A DNA stretch of 64,000 nucleotides from Onthophagus taurus (lineage: Eukaryota; Arthropoda; Insecta; Coleoptera; Scarabaeidae): contig NC_091968.1 of NCBI RefSeq assembly GCF_036711975.1, forward strand, positions 11,284,001-11,348,000, written 5' to 3'. The position numbers were made by a program, and so were the translations under genes. Below, one piece after another: positions 20,088-31,300 of the stretch (position 1 is the first letter of the stretch; every line of letters begins with the position of its first letter). The notes below the pieces were generated by a model, which saw only the letters and a list, made by a program, of their open reading frames with translations, searched no databases and had not been told where the DNA came from.

Positions 20088-21682
20088 TTCCGAGTTTAAT
20101 GAATGGAAAGAAAAACTTGGGGTAATAACAATAAATGAGGAAGTAAAATTAATTTGCATACCTCTTCTTAAGTTTAAAGAAGAGGTACGCAATTTCATCC
20201 ATGTGGTCGAAGTATTCGATGCTGAAAGTCGCAATAATGGTCTATAAAAACATAGACATAGGAAAATATAGTAAGCTCATGGCCTATTTGAAGAATCAGT
20301 CAAGAGGATACAAGACGAAGAAATCTGCAGTATTGGAAAGAACGCACGTCGAAGAGTTTTTGACAAGGGCTTGCGATAAAGAATATTTGATGATCAAGGT
20401 AATTTCTCTTAACCTTTTGGATATTATATACAGGGTGTATCAGGTATGAGTAGAAAAAATTTAAGGGGTTATAGGTCCCCTTTCTGTGAACATAAAATTC
20501 TTATAACACAATGTACCATTCTTTGCCATTCTTAAGATATGATACGATAAAGTAAAGGGTTTGAAAGTTTAAATACTGCTGTATAAAGATTATACCAAGC
20601 AGGCTTTGCTTATGTATATAGCTTCAGTTTGACACATAAAAGTCATTTTTGAGATATATTATTTTTAGAGGTTGTTTACTTTATACGAATAAATTTATCA
20701 CTTCTGTTTTATCACTCTTTAATGTGAAAATTTATAAAAATTTTGGTTTTAGTAAATAAACTTATTAAAAACATTAAAATTACAAAACTAGAAACAAATT
20801 ACAAATTGCAAAGCAAAACCTGCTTAGTATAATTCATTAACCAGTAGTATTCAAACTTGAGAACCCTTAAATGAATTTTTGAATTTTTTATTCAGAAAGA
20901 GGAGACCTATAACCCCTCAAATTTTTTCTACTCATCCTGTATACTACTGGGTACTGATACACCCTGTATAATAAATTTTGAAATATATTAGGTTGCACTA
21001 ATAATGCGGGTGTCTGGTGCTTGTCGATGCTGTGAACTGACTAATTTGAAAATTAGTGATGTAGAAGATAGGCGCATATTTGATTGTTTCGATACCATAT
21101 ACCAAGACAGGTATTTCACGAAAATTTACAATTATAGAAGAAGGATTCTCTATCAATACTATGGTGACGTGTAGAAAATACATGTCTTTATGTCCGAAAA
21201 AGTTATTCAATGAGCGATTCTTTTTAAAATACGCTAATCAAAAATGTACTTCACAACCTGTTGGAATTAACACTTTATCGAAAGTTCCTTCAACAGTCGC
21301 TTCGTTTTTGAATCTGGCAAATACTAAAGCTTATAGCGGCCATTGTATGAGGCGCATTTCAACAACTTTACTGGCCAATAAAGGTGCCGACCTTACAATA
21401 ATTAAACGACATGGTGGGTGGAGGAGTTCTGGCATAGCAGAAACTTATATCGAGGATTCTGTATGTAATAAGCTTGATATGGCAAGAAAAATCCAAGGTT
21501 CTACTGGTACTAGTCGTTCCTTACTAGAGGAAACGTCCATTGTTTCTACAGATTTTTCAAAAACTTCGACAGGCACTATGCGTTCTGGAAGCGATGACAA
21601 TTACAAGCTGGTTATTAATGGAAAGGAAGTAAAATATGACAAATCAAAGAATGACATGTCTATTAATATAAATAATAAATAG
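20088..21682 (+). pseudogene. Crypton-type tyrosine recombinase, 5'-truncated, with one intron
   Basis: The exon upstream of 20398 encodes 'MWSKYSMLKVAIMV' and 'VEEFLTRACDKEYLMIK'. It is cut at its 5' side by element Z, and a frameshift lies near 20200. A donor at 20399 (AAG/GTAATT) and an acceptor ending at 20991 (atattag/GTTGCA) restore 'KEYLMIK-VALIMRVSGACRCCEL', phase 0. A further +1 frameshift near 21076 leads into 'IVSIPYTKTGISRKFTII'. Catalytic residues remain: Arg in 'SGACR', His and Arg in 'SGHCMRRIS', His and Trp in 'IKRHGGWRSS', and Tyr in 'AETYIEDS'. Insect Cryptons use such enzymes for strand exchange. The intron contains a MITE. The frameshifts and truncation make this copy inactive. 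Confidence 0.8.
20431..20966. mobile_element. TA-flanked MITE inside the Crypton intron
   Basis: Begins CAGGGTGTATCAGGTATGAG and ends with the inverse ATACACCCTG, with TA on both sides (20429-20430 and 20967-20968). The arms also share 'ctactcat' and 'ataacccct'. About 536 bp, with no coding capacity. Its first bases resemble fold-back element A, suggesting related transposases. Confidence 0.8.
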
Positions 21683-22029
21683 GATGTGATTAATTTAAGA
21701 TTGTATTTTTCATTATTCCACAAGTGAATAAAGTGGTACCTTATACGGTTTATAAGTGTGGATAAAATTTCAATTATAAGGTGATTGTGGATAAAAATTT
21801 TTCTTGCTTTAAATTGAATTTAGAGACCAATTTACCTCAGAAACGTATTAAAATTGATTCGTTTTTATGTGTTTAATGTCAATTCAATGAAAAATTTTAA
21901 TTAAATCGTAGAAAATGTTAAAATTATATTCCTGAATGTTTAGGCAACCAATTAAACACCTTATTAAAATTATGGACAAAAATGTTTTTTTTTCATTTTA
22001 ACCAAAATAACTTACGTTTTAATTAGGAT

Positions 22030-25000
22030 TCATTGCGTAAAAGGTGATTCGGGGTTCGTTGCTAAAAAGTAATTACCTCTTGCCCTACAAAATCAATTTG
22101 TAATAATTCTTTTAAAAGTTTTTGTATACTTACAATGGATGTGCTAAAAATCCCATACTAATCGGTTGTTGTTGAAAATCGCACGAACCACTTTTAAAAT
22201 CATTCCAAGAGTTACACTCAATCGCCGGAAATGAGAATTCCGAAACAACTGATTCAGCATAAAATTGATACGATCGCCAATGGCTACAAAACACTACAAA
22301 AAACGAAATAATTACATTAACCATATAATTATATAGGGTCCTACAACAGTGCGTCAGGCATCCATAGCTCCTATACCAATTAAGTAAGGAATTTCTTTGA
22401 AAGGCAGACTTGTACTATACGCAGGATGTCTCAGCGAGACGGGTCATTAGACGTTTCTGAGGTTCTGGCCAAAATAAAAATTTGAGAATTCAGACTTAAG
22501 TATTATCAATTACGTTCTCTTTGACTAAAATATTTTCAGATTTCTAGCACTTCCGGTTATACCGGAAGTCGCCACCTACTTTACTTTTTAAAAGGAACAC
22601 TCTGTAAATTTTTACATATTTGGATTTGTCTGTTTTCAAGGTTTATAAATAACTTTACTTTTTGCAATTTAATTCTGTCCTTCTCGAGTTTTTTTCTAGA
22701 AAAATCTGCTCCAGCAGACATTAGTTCAAAAAATCAGAGAACACTCGATTTTTGGGATATCAATTTAGGATTCCGAACATGCTTAAGCAACATAATGGAG
22801 TATGTTTTGGTGCCGAGAACGGCTGTCTAGAACGTTTGGTCACTTTACTAAAGGTATTCACCTCTTCCGCTGCATTATCTACTACATTTTTTGGTCAGTT
22901 TAACACGTGATTAATTCGTCCGAAATACAAACAATTTGCTTCTATTCTTCTAAATTTACCTTTTGTCATCGGAGGTAAATGTGGATAGTTTTCATTAAAC
23001 ATTCTGCAAGTTCTACTAAGAACTATGTCGCACTTTCCGTGCACAAAAAATAAATTAAGAATTTCTTTATTTGTATAAACATTATTTACGTTATTAATAT
23101 CCATTTTAAATGGTTTTAGACTCACAAGCATCAAACAACGTAAATCAGACTTTGACGTTTGTCAATAAGCCATTAAACATTTGTTTTCCATGGCACACTA
23201 AGTTAACATCATGTGTGCATTTTTCAAAAAAGTCTAATTATCTCCTAAACTATTAATGTTAGGTATAGGACATAAGAGATATAAAAGATGTAAAATGAAA
23301 CGCCGAAGACGACTAAGTAATACAATATGGGGGGTGCCATTTAAAAAAAATGAAGTTATGGTACTTCCAAATTTCGAAAAGTTATCGTGTCATCAAACGA
23401 TCTAGACAGCCGTTCTCGGCACTAAAACATACTCCATCATGTTGCTTAATCATGTTCTGAATCCTAAATTGACATCTCAAAAATCCCTTATTTTTTTACA
23501 TATTTTAGCTCTTTTGTGTTCTTTCTTATACCCTAAATTTTTTTTCAATTTGCTTTACTAGTTTACGAGCTATTAATTAAAAACCATAAAAAATCGTTTT
23601 TGCACACTTGGAACAAATACAAAAAAAGAACTGTCTTCGATATGTTTTGTTCGACGTACATAGTGTAAATTTTAATGCAAGAAGTCTAACAATTTTATAC
23701 AGGATCCAAAATTTGGTTCCAAAGAAAATTTTTAAACCAGTTTTTCTTAAGATTTTGAAATGGAACACTGGTATATTATTTTACTATCTTATGTAGAATT
23801 TAAATACAAATATTTTTTGTAATACAAAGTGTCTTAAAATTCTGGACCGTTCTCAAGATATTTACCAAAAACCATAAATGCGTCCATTTAGTAAGTAAAA
23901 AAAATGTAGAGACCCATGGAACAACAACGTTTATTTAACAAATAATTTTAAAGATAACCCATTTATCTTAAAAGGTGTTCAAAATGTCTTCCATTTTGTT
24001 CAAGGCATCTGTCTATTCTGGCTTGAACGCCCATTCTACATCTACATCACGAAGTATTTTGGGTGTAATTGTTGCAAACGCGTTGATTATCTTTAGTCGC
24101 ATGTTTTGTTCGGTTGTTGGGCGTTCTTTAAAACAAGATCTTTTACATACCCCCATAAAAAAAAGTCAAGTTTCGTTAAATTAGGTGATCTTGCAGACCA
24201 GTTAGGTGGTCCCGCTCTTCCTATCCAGCGATTTTCATAAGTGTTGTCTAATAAGGCTCTGACCTCTCGGGAGAAATGAGTTAGAGCTCCATCTTGTTGT
24301 AACCACATATTTTGTTCACTTGGTGGTAAATTGAAAAGCAGTCCAGGCAAATCGTTTGTTAAAAATTCTAAATTCATTTGGCCGATAAGATGACCATTAA
24401 AAAAGTAAGAGAGTACAACGTGTTCCCCAACGATTCTTCCCCATACGTTGATTGACCATTTCTTGCATAATTTTTGGATTTTCTGTAGCATAATAGTGGA
24501 TATTATGTCTGTTGACGCATCCGTTGTTGTGGAATGTGACCTCATCAGAAAATAACACGTTGTTAAAAAATAACGGACTTTCTTGACGGCGAAATCGAGC
24601 CCACTCACAAAACTCAACTCTACACCTAAAGTCATTATCAGTCAAAGCTTGGTGCAGTTGAATGTGTATGCATGAAAATTATGTCTTTATAAAATTCTTT
24701 GAACCGACCTTTCACTTATTCCTACTTCTTCTCCCACACGCGCCTGACTAATGTTTGGATTTTCTGTAACTGCCAACAAAACTGCTAATTGATTTTCCTC
24801 ATGTGTAACCGTTTTAATCCTTTCTTCCTTTTTGTAATCTACGCTTCCTGTTTCAAGAAAATGTTCGAGCAGCCTGCTAAAACTTATTGGTTCTGGATGG
24901 CTCCTTTCTGGAAACTGAGTCGCATACATTCTACTTGCTAGTAAACAATTCTTCTCACTATTCCTCAAAACAAAAATCATATCAATTAGCTCTTCTTATG

Positions 25001-28000
25001 AAAAAAATTTTTTTTTAAATAAAATATTCACTTTCGTAAGCTTATTGTCAAAATTATTTGTCAAATAAACCACAGGAATAAACCATAAATAAACGTTGTT
25101 GCTTTTCCATGGGTGTCTACAATTTTTTTAATAATTAACTTACAAAATGGGCGCATTTGTGGTTTTTGGTAAATATCTTGAGAACGGTCCAGAATTTTAA
25201 GAAACTTTGTATTACAAAAAATATTTGTATTTAAATTCTGCATAAAATACCAAAAATAATACACAAGAAAATCTTAAGAAAAACTGGTTTAAAAATTTTC
25301 TTCTTAGGAATCAAATTTTGGGCACTTGTATAAAATTTAATAATACTGTTTTATGTCAAAGTATCGTTAGACTTCTTGCATTAAAGTTCACACTATGTAG
25401 TTCGAACAAAACAGATCGAAGACGGTTTTTTTTTGTATTTGTTCCAGGTGTGCAAAAACAAATTTTTATGGTTTTTAATTAATAGCTCGTAAACTAGTAA
25501 AGTAAATAAAAAAAAATATGGGGTATAAGAAAGAACATAAAAGAGAGCTAAAATATGTAAAAAAATACAGAGTGTTCCATTTAAAAAATACATTTTGTGT
25601 CGTCACACTTTTTTGGACACTCACGTATATAGTACAAGTTTGCGTTTGAAAGAAATTCCTAACTTAATTGGTATAGGAGCTATGGATACCTGACGCACTG
25701 TTACAGAACCTGTATATACAGTGAATTTCACTTAAGATGCAATATACAAAAATATATTTCCATAGAAACCAGGGCGTAAGTACCTACTTACTTTGTCTTT
25801 GTCCCACATAAAATGCAACATGTCAATATAATTTGACATTACAGTAAAACCTCGATATAACGGATCAATACGGGGAACGCAGTGTCCGTTATAGCTCTAT
25901 AAAAATTACAACAATCTAGCGCAGAATAACAAATAAAACTAGACTAACACCAGCACTACAACTAACACTAGACCTAGAACTGGAAACATTCCGTTTAGCC
26001 GTACCTCTCTTAAGACGGATGGTAGGTAGCGCTAGTTATCATAAAATATCACTAAGTTTTTGCAGAACGATGTTGCTCAAAACATTTTTCAAAAAACAGA
26101 GAACTAAAATTCAAAATCAAAAGATATCTCAGTTTTGTGGAGTTTCGAATTTTGCTCAAAGTAAGCGTTCATCTTTTAACAATCACGTTTGTCCTAAGGT
26201 TGTCAGAGGCGATGTTGCCTTCCTGACGAACTTCCTTAGCTGAAGACACCAATCGAAGTCGAAACAAATATACAGGTTGTCCGGAAATAGCGTCTATTTT
26301 ATTGAAAGAGCTGACATCAAAAATCTTTGTTAGGATTATCTCAAAAACGGCAAGGTTTAGAATGCCGAAATTTGGTGTAGAGGGTTATTTTTACGTGACA
26401 AATATGATAACTAAAAGAAAAAAAATGATTTATTTATTTATTTTTTAAGAGGGCTATGAAAATTTGGTTTACGCCATTGTAAGTTTCACAAAAAAGTAGG
26501 TCAGGTTCGCGAAAGACGCAACTTTCTATCTTTCATAATAACTGAGATACCCTGCAAACCCATCGAAATTGGGACACCCTGTACACCAAATTTCGGCATT
26601 CTATGTAACGACGTTGCCGTTTTTGAGATAACGCTAAAAAATACTTCTTGAGTGCCATCTTTAAAGGGCTCTAGTGCTCTTAGGAAGCATTTTCGAACCG
26701 GACATTATATAAACGGACATCCTGTATAATCCGTTGTGTTGCCGAACGATGCTTTCTGAAACACAAAGTCTTTTGCTAGCCAAATCTTTCCAAAATGCGA
26801 ATTTTGCACATATCTAGAAAACGCTTTGTTTTTGACGAAGTGAAACAGTTTGACAAATACGAAACAGTTTGCGTCGACGACAAAATGAGATTCATTCAAA
26901 GTAGTTGTGTGAGTGTGCAGTTCTGCACAGGGTGTAGTGTTCCCAGTTTGCTTGCCGTTTTCGAACTATCTGTTTCTCATCAGCACGATAAAGAAGTCGT
27001 GGAACGAAAGTTTTTGCAGAGCGATGTTGTTCAAAGCATTTTTCAAAATTTTCTCAAAAAACAGAGAACTAAACTTCAAAGTCAAAAGAGATCTGAGTTC
27101 TGTGGAGTTACGAATTTTGCTCAAAATAAGCTGTCATCTTTTAATAATTACGTTTGTTCTAAGGCTTTCAGAGGCAATGTTACCTTCGCAGCTACTTTTA
27201 CTTGTTATGTAGCGCTCGACCAAGAACTAGAATCATTCGGGTTTAGCCGTCTTAAGAGACGTGCGGCTAAATCCAAATGTTTCTAGTTCTAAGTCTAATG
27301 TTAGTTCTAATGACAGTGCAAGTGTAAAACTAAAACTAACACTATACCTAGAACTAAAATCATTTGGGTCTAGCCGTCTTTAGAGACGTGCGGTTAAACC
27401 CGAATGATTTTAGTTCTAGGTATAGTGTTAGTTTACTCATCTTTAGAGACCTGCTACTAAACCCAAATGATACGTCTTAAGACGCACGGCTAAACCAGAA
27501 ACTTTCTAGTTCTAGTGTTAGTTCTACTTTGAATTGTTCTGTAGCGCTAGACCAAGATCTGGAAAAATATACCACAATCTAACTCTAAGTGTAAACTAGA
27601 ACTAACACTATACCTAGACTATAACTAGACTGATTCGGGTTTAGCCATCTTTAGAGATGTACGGCTAAACCCAAATAATTCTAATTCTATGTATAGTTTT
27701 AGTTCTAGTTTTACACTTGCACTGTCATTCAGCGTTAGATTGTGGTATATTTTTATTGAACGAAAAGTAGAACTCACACTAGACCAAGAACCAGATACAT
27801 TCGGATTTAACCGTGCGTCTCTTAAGACGGCCGAAAACTCAAGATTATCATAAGGACGTTACCTTTTTCCGAGTAAAATTTTTCCTGTACTATTAAGATA
27901 TGTTGCATTTTATATAGAACAGTGCAAGTGTATAGTAGTTTCGTAACTATGGTTACAGCATTCATATATTGCGAGTTATATGAAACTCCTGGTATGTTTA

Positions 28001-30276
28001 TTATTACATTTTTCGATGATTGCATCTGGATTTCTTCTCGCAATCTCCCTAAATGTGCACCCAGGTTGAGGAGCAATCCCACCGTTGGGCCAAAAATCCA
28101 AATGCCCCACCGATCTTGGATAACCAAAAATCCCCGCATCTGTATGAATAACATCAACAAACTCAGCATCGCTTTTATCCAACTTTAAACTTTTCGGCCA
28201 TTTCGTAAAAAGCGGCCCAGCTGGATCTAACCCAGTTATCCGAGCAATTCGACCACTTCGAACGTTTTTTCCGGTAACACCAGCCATTTGTGCTCCTAAA
28301 CTTAACCCTATTAAATGCAAAGAAGGTAAATGAAGTCCCCTTGATACCATATAATCGATAAATTGAGCTGAATATTCGCCAACAATCCTAGTATTTTTTG
28401 CTGCGGTTAAGTACCAGGGCCCAGCTTCGATTCTCGGAGCGTTTAAAAGTAGGATATTGTGATCTTTGCGTTGGAGGTAAGCCGTACGCATTATTGTAGC
28501 GGTCGTTGACGTTGACGATTCGAAGAATGCGTGGAAAAATAAAATTGTTGGCTCCGAAAAATTGAAATAGGAGTTGTAAAGGGAGTGATCATCGTGAAGG
28601 GATAATGTTTGTGGTTGTAAAGGGTTATTTCTGAAAAGTAAATAAATAAAATTAATAAATACATATAAAAGTTTGATTATTAGAATGTCGATTTGAAGAA
28701 AGAATTTGCGCTCACTCAAATAACAACAAATCAGGTTCTTTTTTTAAAGACCTTATGGACTTGACACCAATAACTGAACCATTGTGTTATTAAGAACGCC
28801 TTTCTCTACACTCAAAGGGTCGACCTAGACAGGTTCCGGGTTAACAAAAAAAGAATTCCCTTTCGTCTTTGAAATTCAAATATTAACATTTAATCGTTAC
28901 CAAAAATGTTATCTTAAATCTTAACCTTTCGATAAAAATGAGCGGGACCTAATTGTAACTTTCGATATTTTCGACTGATACGTAAATGCATTGCAGGTTT
29001 TCAACGGCCTAGAGTACTTTTCAGTGTAGATGTATGTATAAGAGAGTTAAACTATTACATAACGTTCTTTCTTTCGAACCCGCCTTAGGAATAAGAGAAA
29101 ATAATTAATGGGGAAACGCGACTCAGATATACAGTTTAATGTTCTAGACGTTGATCAGACAGAAAACTATTAGAAATATTAAATCTCAATTTTTTTTTAT
29201 CTCTTTCTGGTATACATTCCCTAATAATAACAACAACATTACAGTAACTTTCTAATTTACTATCAAATATTGTAATTTAGCTTACCGCTTTTTTAGTAAC
29301 GATTTTTGATTAATAACTTTCTAAGATTCGGTTAAAATATTAAACTTAAATTCAAACTTTAAATTTTTCAAATTATAACCTATAAATTTTGACGCATCAT
29401 CTTGATACCCATCCTGTTAATCATTTGAACTAAAATACATCTGACCTTTAGATGAAACGTCATTTTTTTTTAATTATTTTAAAAAATAATTTAATTAAGT
29501 CAAATTTGACTTTTTCAAAATATAATTTTTAATGAGTTTCGTTTCAAATTTAACATTGTAAATTATCACGATTAAAAGAAAAAAAAATAAAGTAAAAAAA
29601 TTCAAATTTTTGACGGATACGTGTGAAGTTTGTGAGTTATTAAATCATTTTTAACATTTAGTATTATCAATTTTTATTATTAATAATCATCACCTCAGAT
29701 TTAACATATCATTTTATTTAGGTTTTTTAACACAAATTTTGATTACCTTTAAATTTTCTTTAAACAGTATTTATTTATGATTATTATGTCAAAAGTGACG
29801 TATTAATGTCAACTGTCAAGATTGAAGTTTAAAATGTCGAAAAAGAAAAAAAAGTTGTTGCAAAATATTCAAACAACTTATTTAAATTTTGATTTCTAAA
29901 AAGAGTTCAAAGTGTTTAACGCTTTAATAACTGTTTTGAAACTTTTTACCCAATCCGATAATTATAACTTATGGGTTAAAACATAATTATTAACTTTAAA
30001 GAAATCTTAATAAACAAAAAATGCTTACCTTGTATAAAGTTGATAACTAATATCTCTTATCGGATCTACATGACTACATACAGTTTTATCAACCGGAAGT
30101 AATTGAACATAAGCATCTTGGATACTAACACCGGGTGGGCCTGTAACAAAAAATTAATTAATTTGTTTAAAATTTTAAATAAAACAAAATTTACCAGGTA
30201 AGGTGCTTAAAAGACACATTAACATTGTTCCGGGTACAATTCCGGTGTAATTCGATGATACTAAATCGGTGGACAT
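22030..30276 (-). CDS. Neutral lipase (pancreatic lipase family), five exons, complete
   Basis: Exons on the minus strand: 30276-30195, 30140-30029, 28630-28008, 22293-22134 and 22084-22030. All junctions are GT/AG with matching phases, giving 343 residues and a TGA at 22032-22030. Exon 1 encodes a hydrophobic N-terminus (GTMLMCLLSTLPG), possibly a secretion signal. The catalytic triad is complete: Ser175 in 'HLIGLSLGAQMAG', Asp200 in 'ITGLDPAGP' and His277 in 'FCSHWRSYQF'. Exon 2 carries 'ISYQLYTR', joined to 'NNPLQPQTL'. The C-terminus 'LARGNYFLATN' is typical of insect members, which lack the vertebrate PLAT domain. It should hydrolyse ester bonds of lipids, probably extracellularly. Intron 3 (22294-28007, 5.7 kb) is swollen by transposons; introns 1 and 4 are only 54 and 49 nt. 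Confidence 0.9.
22437..23470. mobile_element. Mariner-like TIR element remnant
   Basis: Its ends match the 56366-58506 element: 'ttctggccaaaa', the palindrome ACTTCCGGTTATACCGGAAG (from 22549) and 'tttttgggatatcaatttagg' are shared. The inverse of 'gagtatgttttggtgccgag' at 22798 recurs near 23420. It carries a helix-turn-helix relic at 22895-23104. Confidence 0.55.
22895..23104 (-). pseudogene. Helix-turn-helix N-terminus of a mariner-like transposase
   Basis: A 69-residue frame from ATG 23104. Residues ~11-45 ('YTNKEILNLFFVHGKCDI', 'RTCRMFNENYPHLPPMT') resemble the DUF4817-type DNA-binding helix-turn-helix at the start of DD41D mariner transposases, where the pattern is Tyr-x4-Glu followed by Tyr-Pro. 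The catalytic domain is missing. It lies inside the TIR element at 22437-23470 and is a relic. Confidence 0.5.
23490..25580 (-). mobile_element. DD41D mariner-like element with ~470-bp inverted repeats
   Basis: The left arm (~23490-23960) and right arm (~25060-25565) are inverse copies sharing 'ggtaaatatcttgagaacgg'-type sequence, 'tagacttcttgcatta' and 'agctcgtaaactagtaaa'. The middle holds the degraded transposase 24093-24980. The right end near 25570 reads 'acagagtgttccatttaaa'; the left end is not cleanly visible. Confidence 0.65.
24093..24980 (-). pseudogene. DD41D mariner-like transposase, frameshifted
   Basis: From ATG 24980 the first block gives an N-terminal helix-turn-helix (SRMYATQFPERSHPEP) and a second one (ARVGEEVGISERSVQRIL). 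Frameshifts near 24680, 24640 and 24450 separate the catalytic blocks. The first Asp is in 'NVLFSDEVTFHNNG', the second in 'MWLQQDGALTHFS' and the third in 'LDFFLWGYVKD'; 41 residues separate the last two. The 'WSARSPNLTKLDFF' segment has Asn where the family usually has Asp (SPDL). The enzyme would excise and reinsert the element at TA. This copy is inactive. Confidence 0.75.
26060..27190 (+). repeat. Two diverged direct repeats of ~180 bp
   Basis: The segment 26060-26235 ('cagaacgatgttgctcaaaa', 'aaaacagagaactaaa', 'agtttcgaattttgctcaaa') recurs at 27018-27190 with scattered changes and a small insertion. Both copies are partly open (74- and 163-codon frames) but show no recognisable domain. 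They lie inside lipase intron 3. Confidence 0.6.
26272..26725. mobile_element. Short TIR element in lipase intron 3
   Basis: Starts ACAGGTTGTCCGGAAATAG and ends CGGACATCCTGT. The inner arms share 'acaccaaatttcggcattct' in inverse orientation, around 26362-26385 and 26580-26605. About 450 bp, non-coding, between the two direct repeats. Confidence 0.55.
27220..27850. repeat. Array of hairpin units (TTTAGCCG / CGGYTAAA) in lipase intron 3
   Basis: At least five hairpins share the stem GTTTAGCCGTCTT...GACGTGCGGYTAAAC, near 27240, 27362, 27455, 27625 and 27800. They are separated by spacers built from 'agttctaggtatagtgtta'. The largest local palindrome covers 27333-27434; another imperfect one covers ~27560-27755. 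Similar half-units occur at 25985-26020 and 43805-43865. No coding potential. Confidence 0.65.
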
Positions 30277-31300
30277 TACGTTTCAAAACGGACTTCGCGC
30301 CGGTTAAACTCGAAATGCGCGAAAGCATTGATTGCTGTGGTGGCGCGTTAAGAAGTTAAAAAGGGGGCTTTTCTTTTTCAAACGATTTGCGACTGGCGAT
30401 TTTACCTCGGTCAGAGTTGAAAGGGAACGAAAAATTGCCACATTTTAACCTTAACCTTTCTCTTTTAATTTAAATAAATCAAAATGATTATTATAAATTT
30501 TATTAAAATAATTTCAAGTATTTTTTTGAAATTAGTTATGAAACACTACATAATTAATAAGTGCATTACACTTCCCGGTAAATTTTGTAATGTTATTTTT
30601 AAGCATATTGGATTTTATAGAGCGTAGAAAATATCGGAGAATTTTAGCTTATTTATTTTATAAACTGCGGTCCACGTTGAGTATCTTTTTGTTTTTTAAG
30701 TTGGTATAACCAGCAATAAATCGATACATTTTATTTATTTGTATTTTTTTCCCTAAAAAAGCGACAACCGTGTCTAAATTTGTACCAATTTATACGTTGC
30801 GGAAACTGGAACTATGCCTTAATTTAAAATAAGCTAATAATTTTTAAATACAAAGGAAAGTTTGTGGTTACGAAATCTTGTTTATGCGAATTTCTTTCTA
30901 ACTTTACCACTTTTACTTTGAGATTAAAAATTTTCCCAAGAGCATTGTTCTCCATGATTACCTTCCTGTTTATTATATACTTCTTACTTAATTAATTATG
31001 TATTAAATACTTTATTATGATTGATTAACTGACATCCGGTTAGGTTTAAGAGTTGGAACTCTTCGTTCATATCATCCTCCAGCTGCATAGTTTCTAGTGA
31101 CTCGTTGTATTGTATACTTTCTTCTTGCTTGGGCTCCCTGTTCTTGAAACTTTCTGTCCCGTGGATTTTATTTCTTACGTGTGTAAGGACATTTACAAAT
31201 TTAATATAAAATACCAAAGGATTTTTCTTCTGCAGGCCAGGGGTTCGGTGATCCAACTTTTATAGAATGCTATGAGGAGTGATTTGGATTACTTTAAATA
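30277..31300. other. Region upstream of the lipase gene
   Basis: Contains the presumed 5' UTR and promoter of the lipase (minus strand); no clear TATA box was identified. An 86-codon frame on the minus strand at 30996-31256 has a TTG start and an acceptor-like 'cctggcctgcag' just inside. It shows no recognisable domain and is not called as a gene. Confidence 0.4.

Larger units (their letters stand above)
22332..25718. mobile_element. Outer TIR element in lipase intron 3
   Basis: The left end (about 22332-22431) and right end (about 25613-25718) are inverse copies: 'acagtgcgtcaggcatcc', 'atagctcctataccaatt' and 'acttgtactata' occur in both. Between them lie two further mariner-like units (22437-23470 and 23490-25600). 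Terminal duplication is unclear. Confidence 0.6.

Noticed and set aside
27822..28169. Lipase exon extended past 28008 or a separate ORF here
   Set aside because: The sequence after 28008 has no lipase similarity, and a proper donor at 28007-28001 joins in phase to the exon at 22293.
30996..31256. 86-codon acidic/polar frame upstream of the lipase
   Set aside because: TTG start, no recognisable domain, and an acceptor-like site alone is not enough to call an exon.
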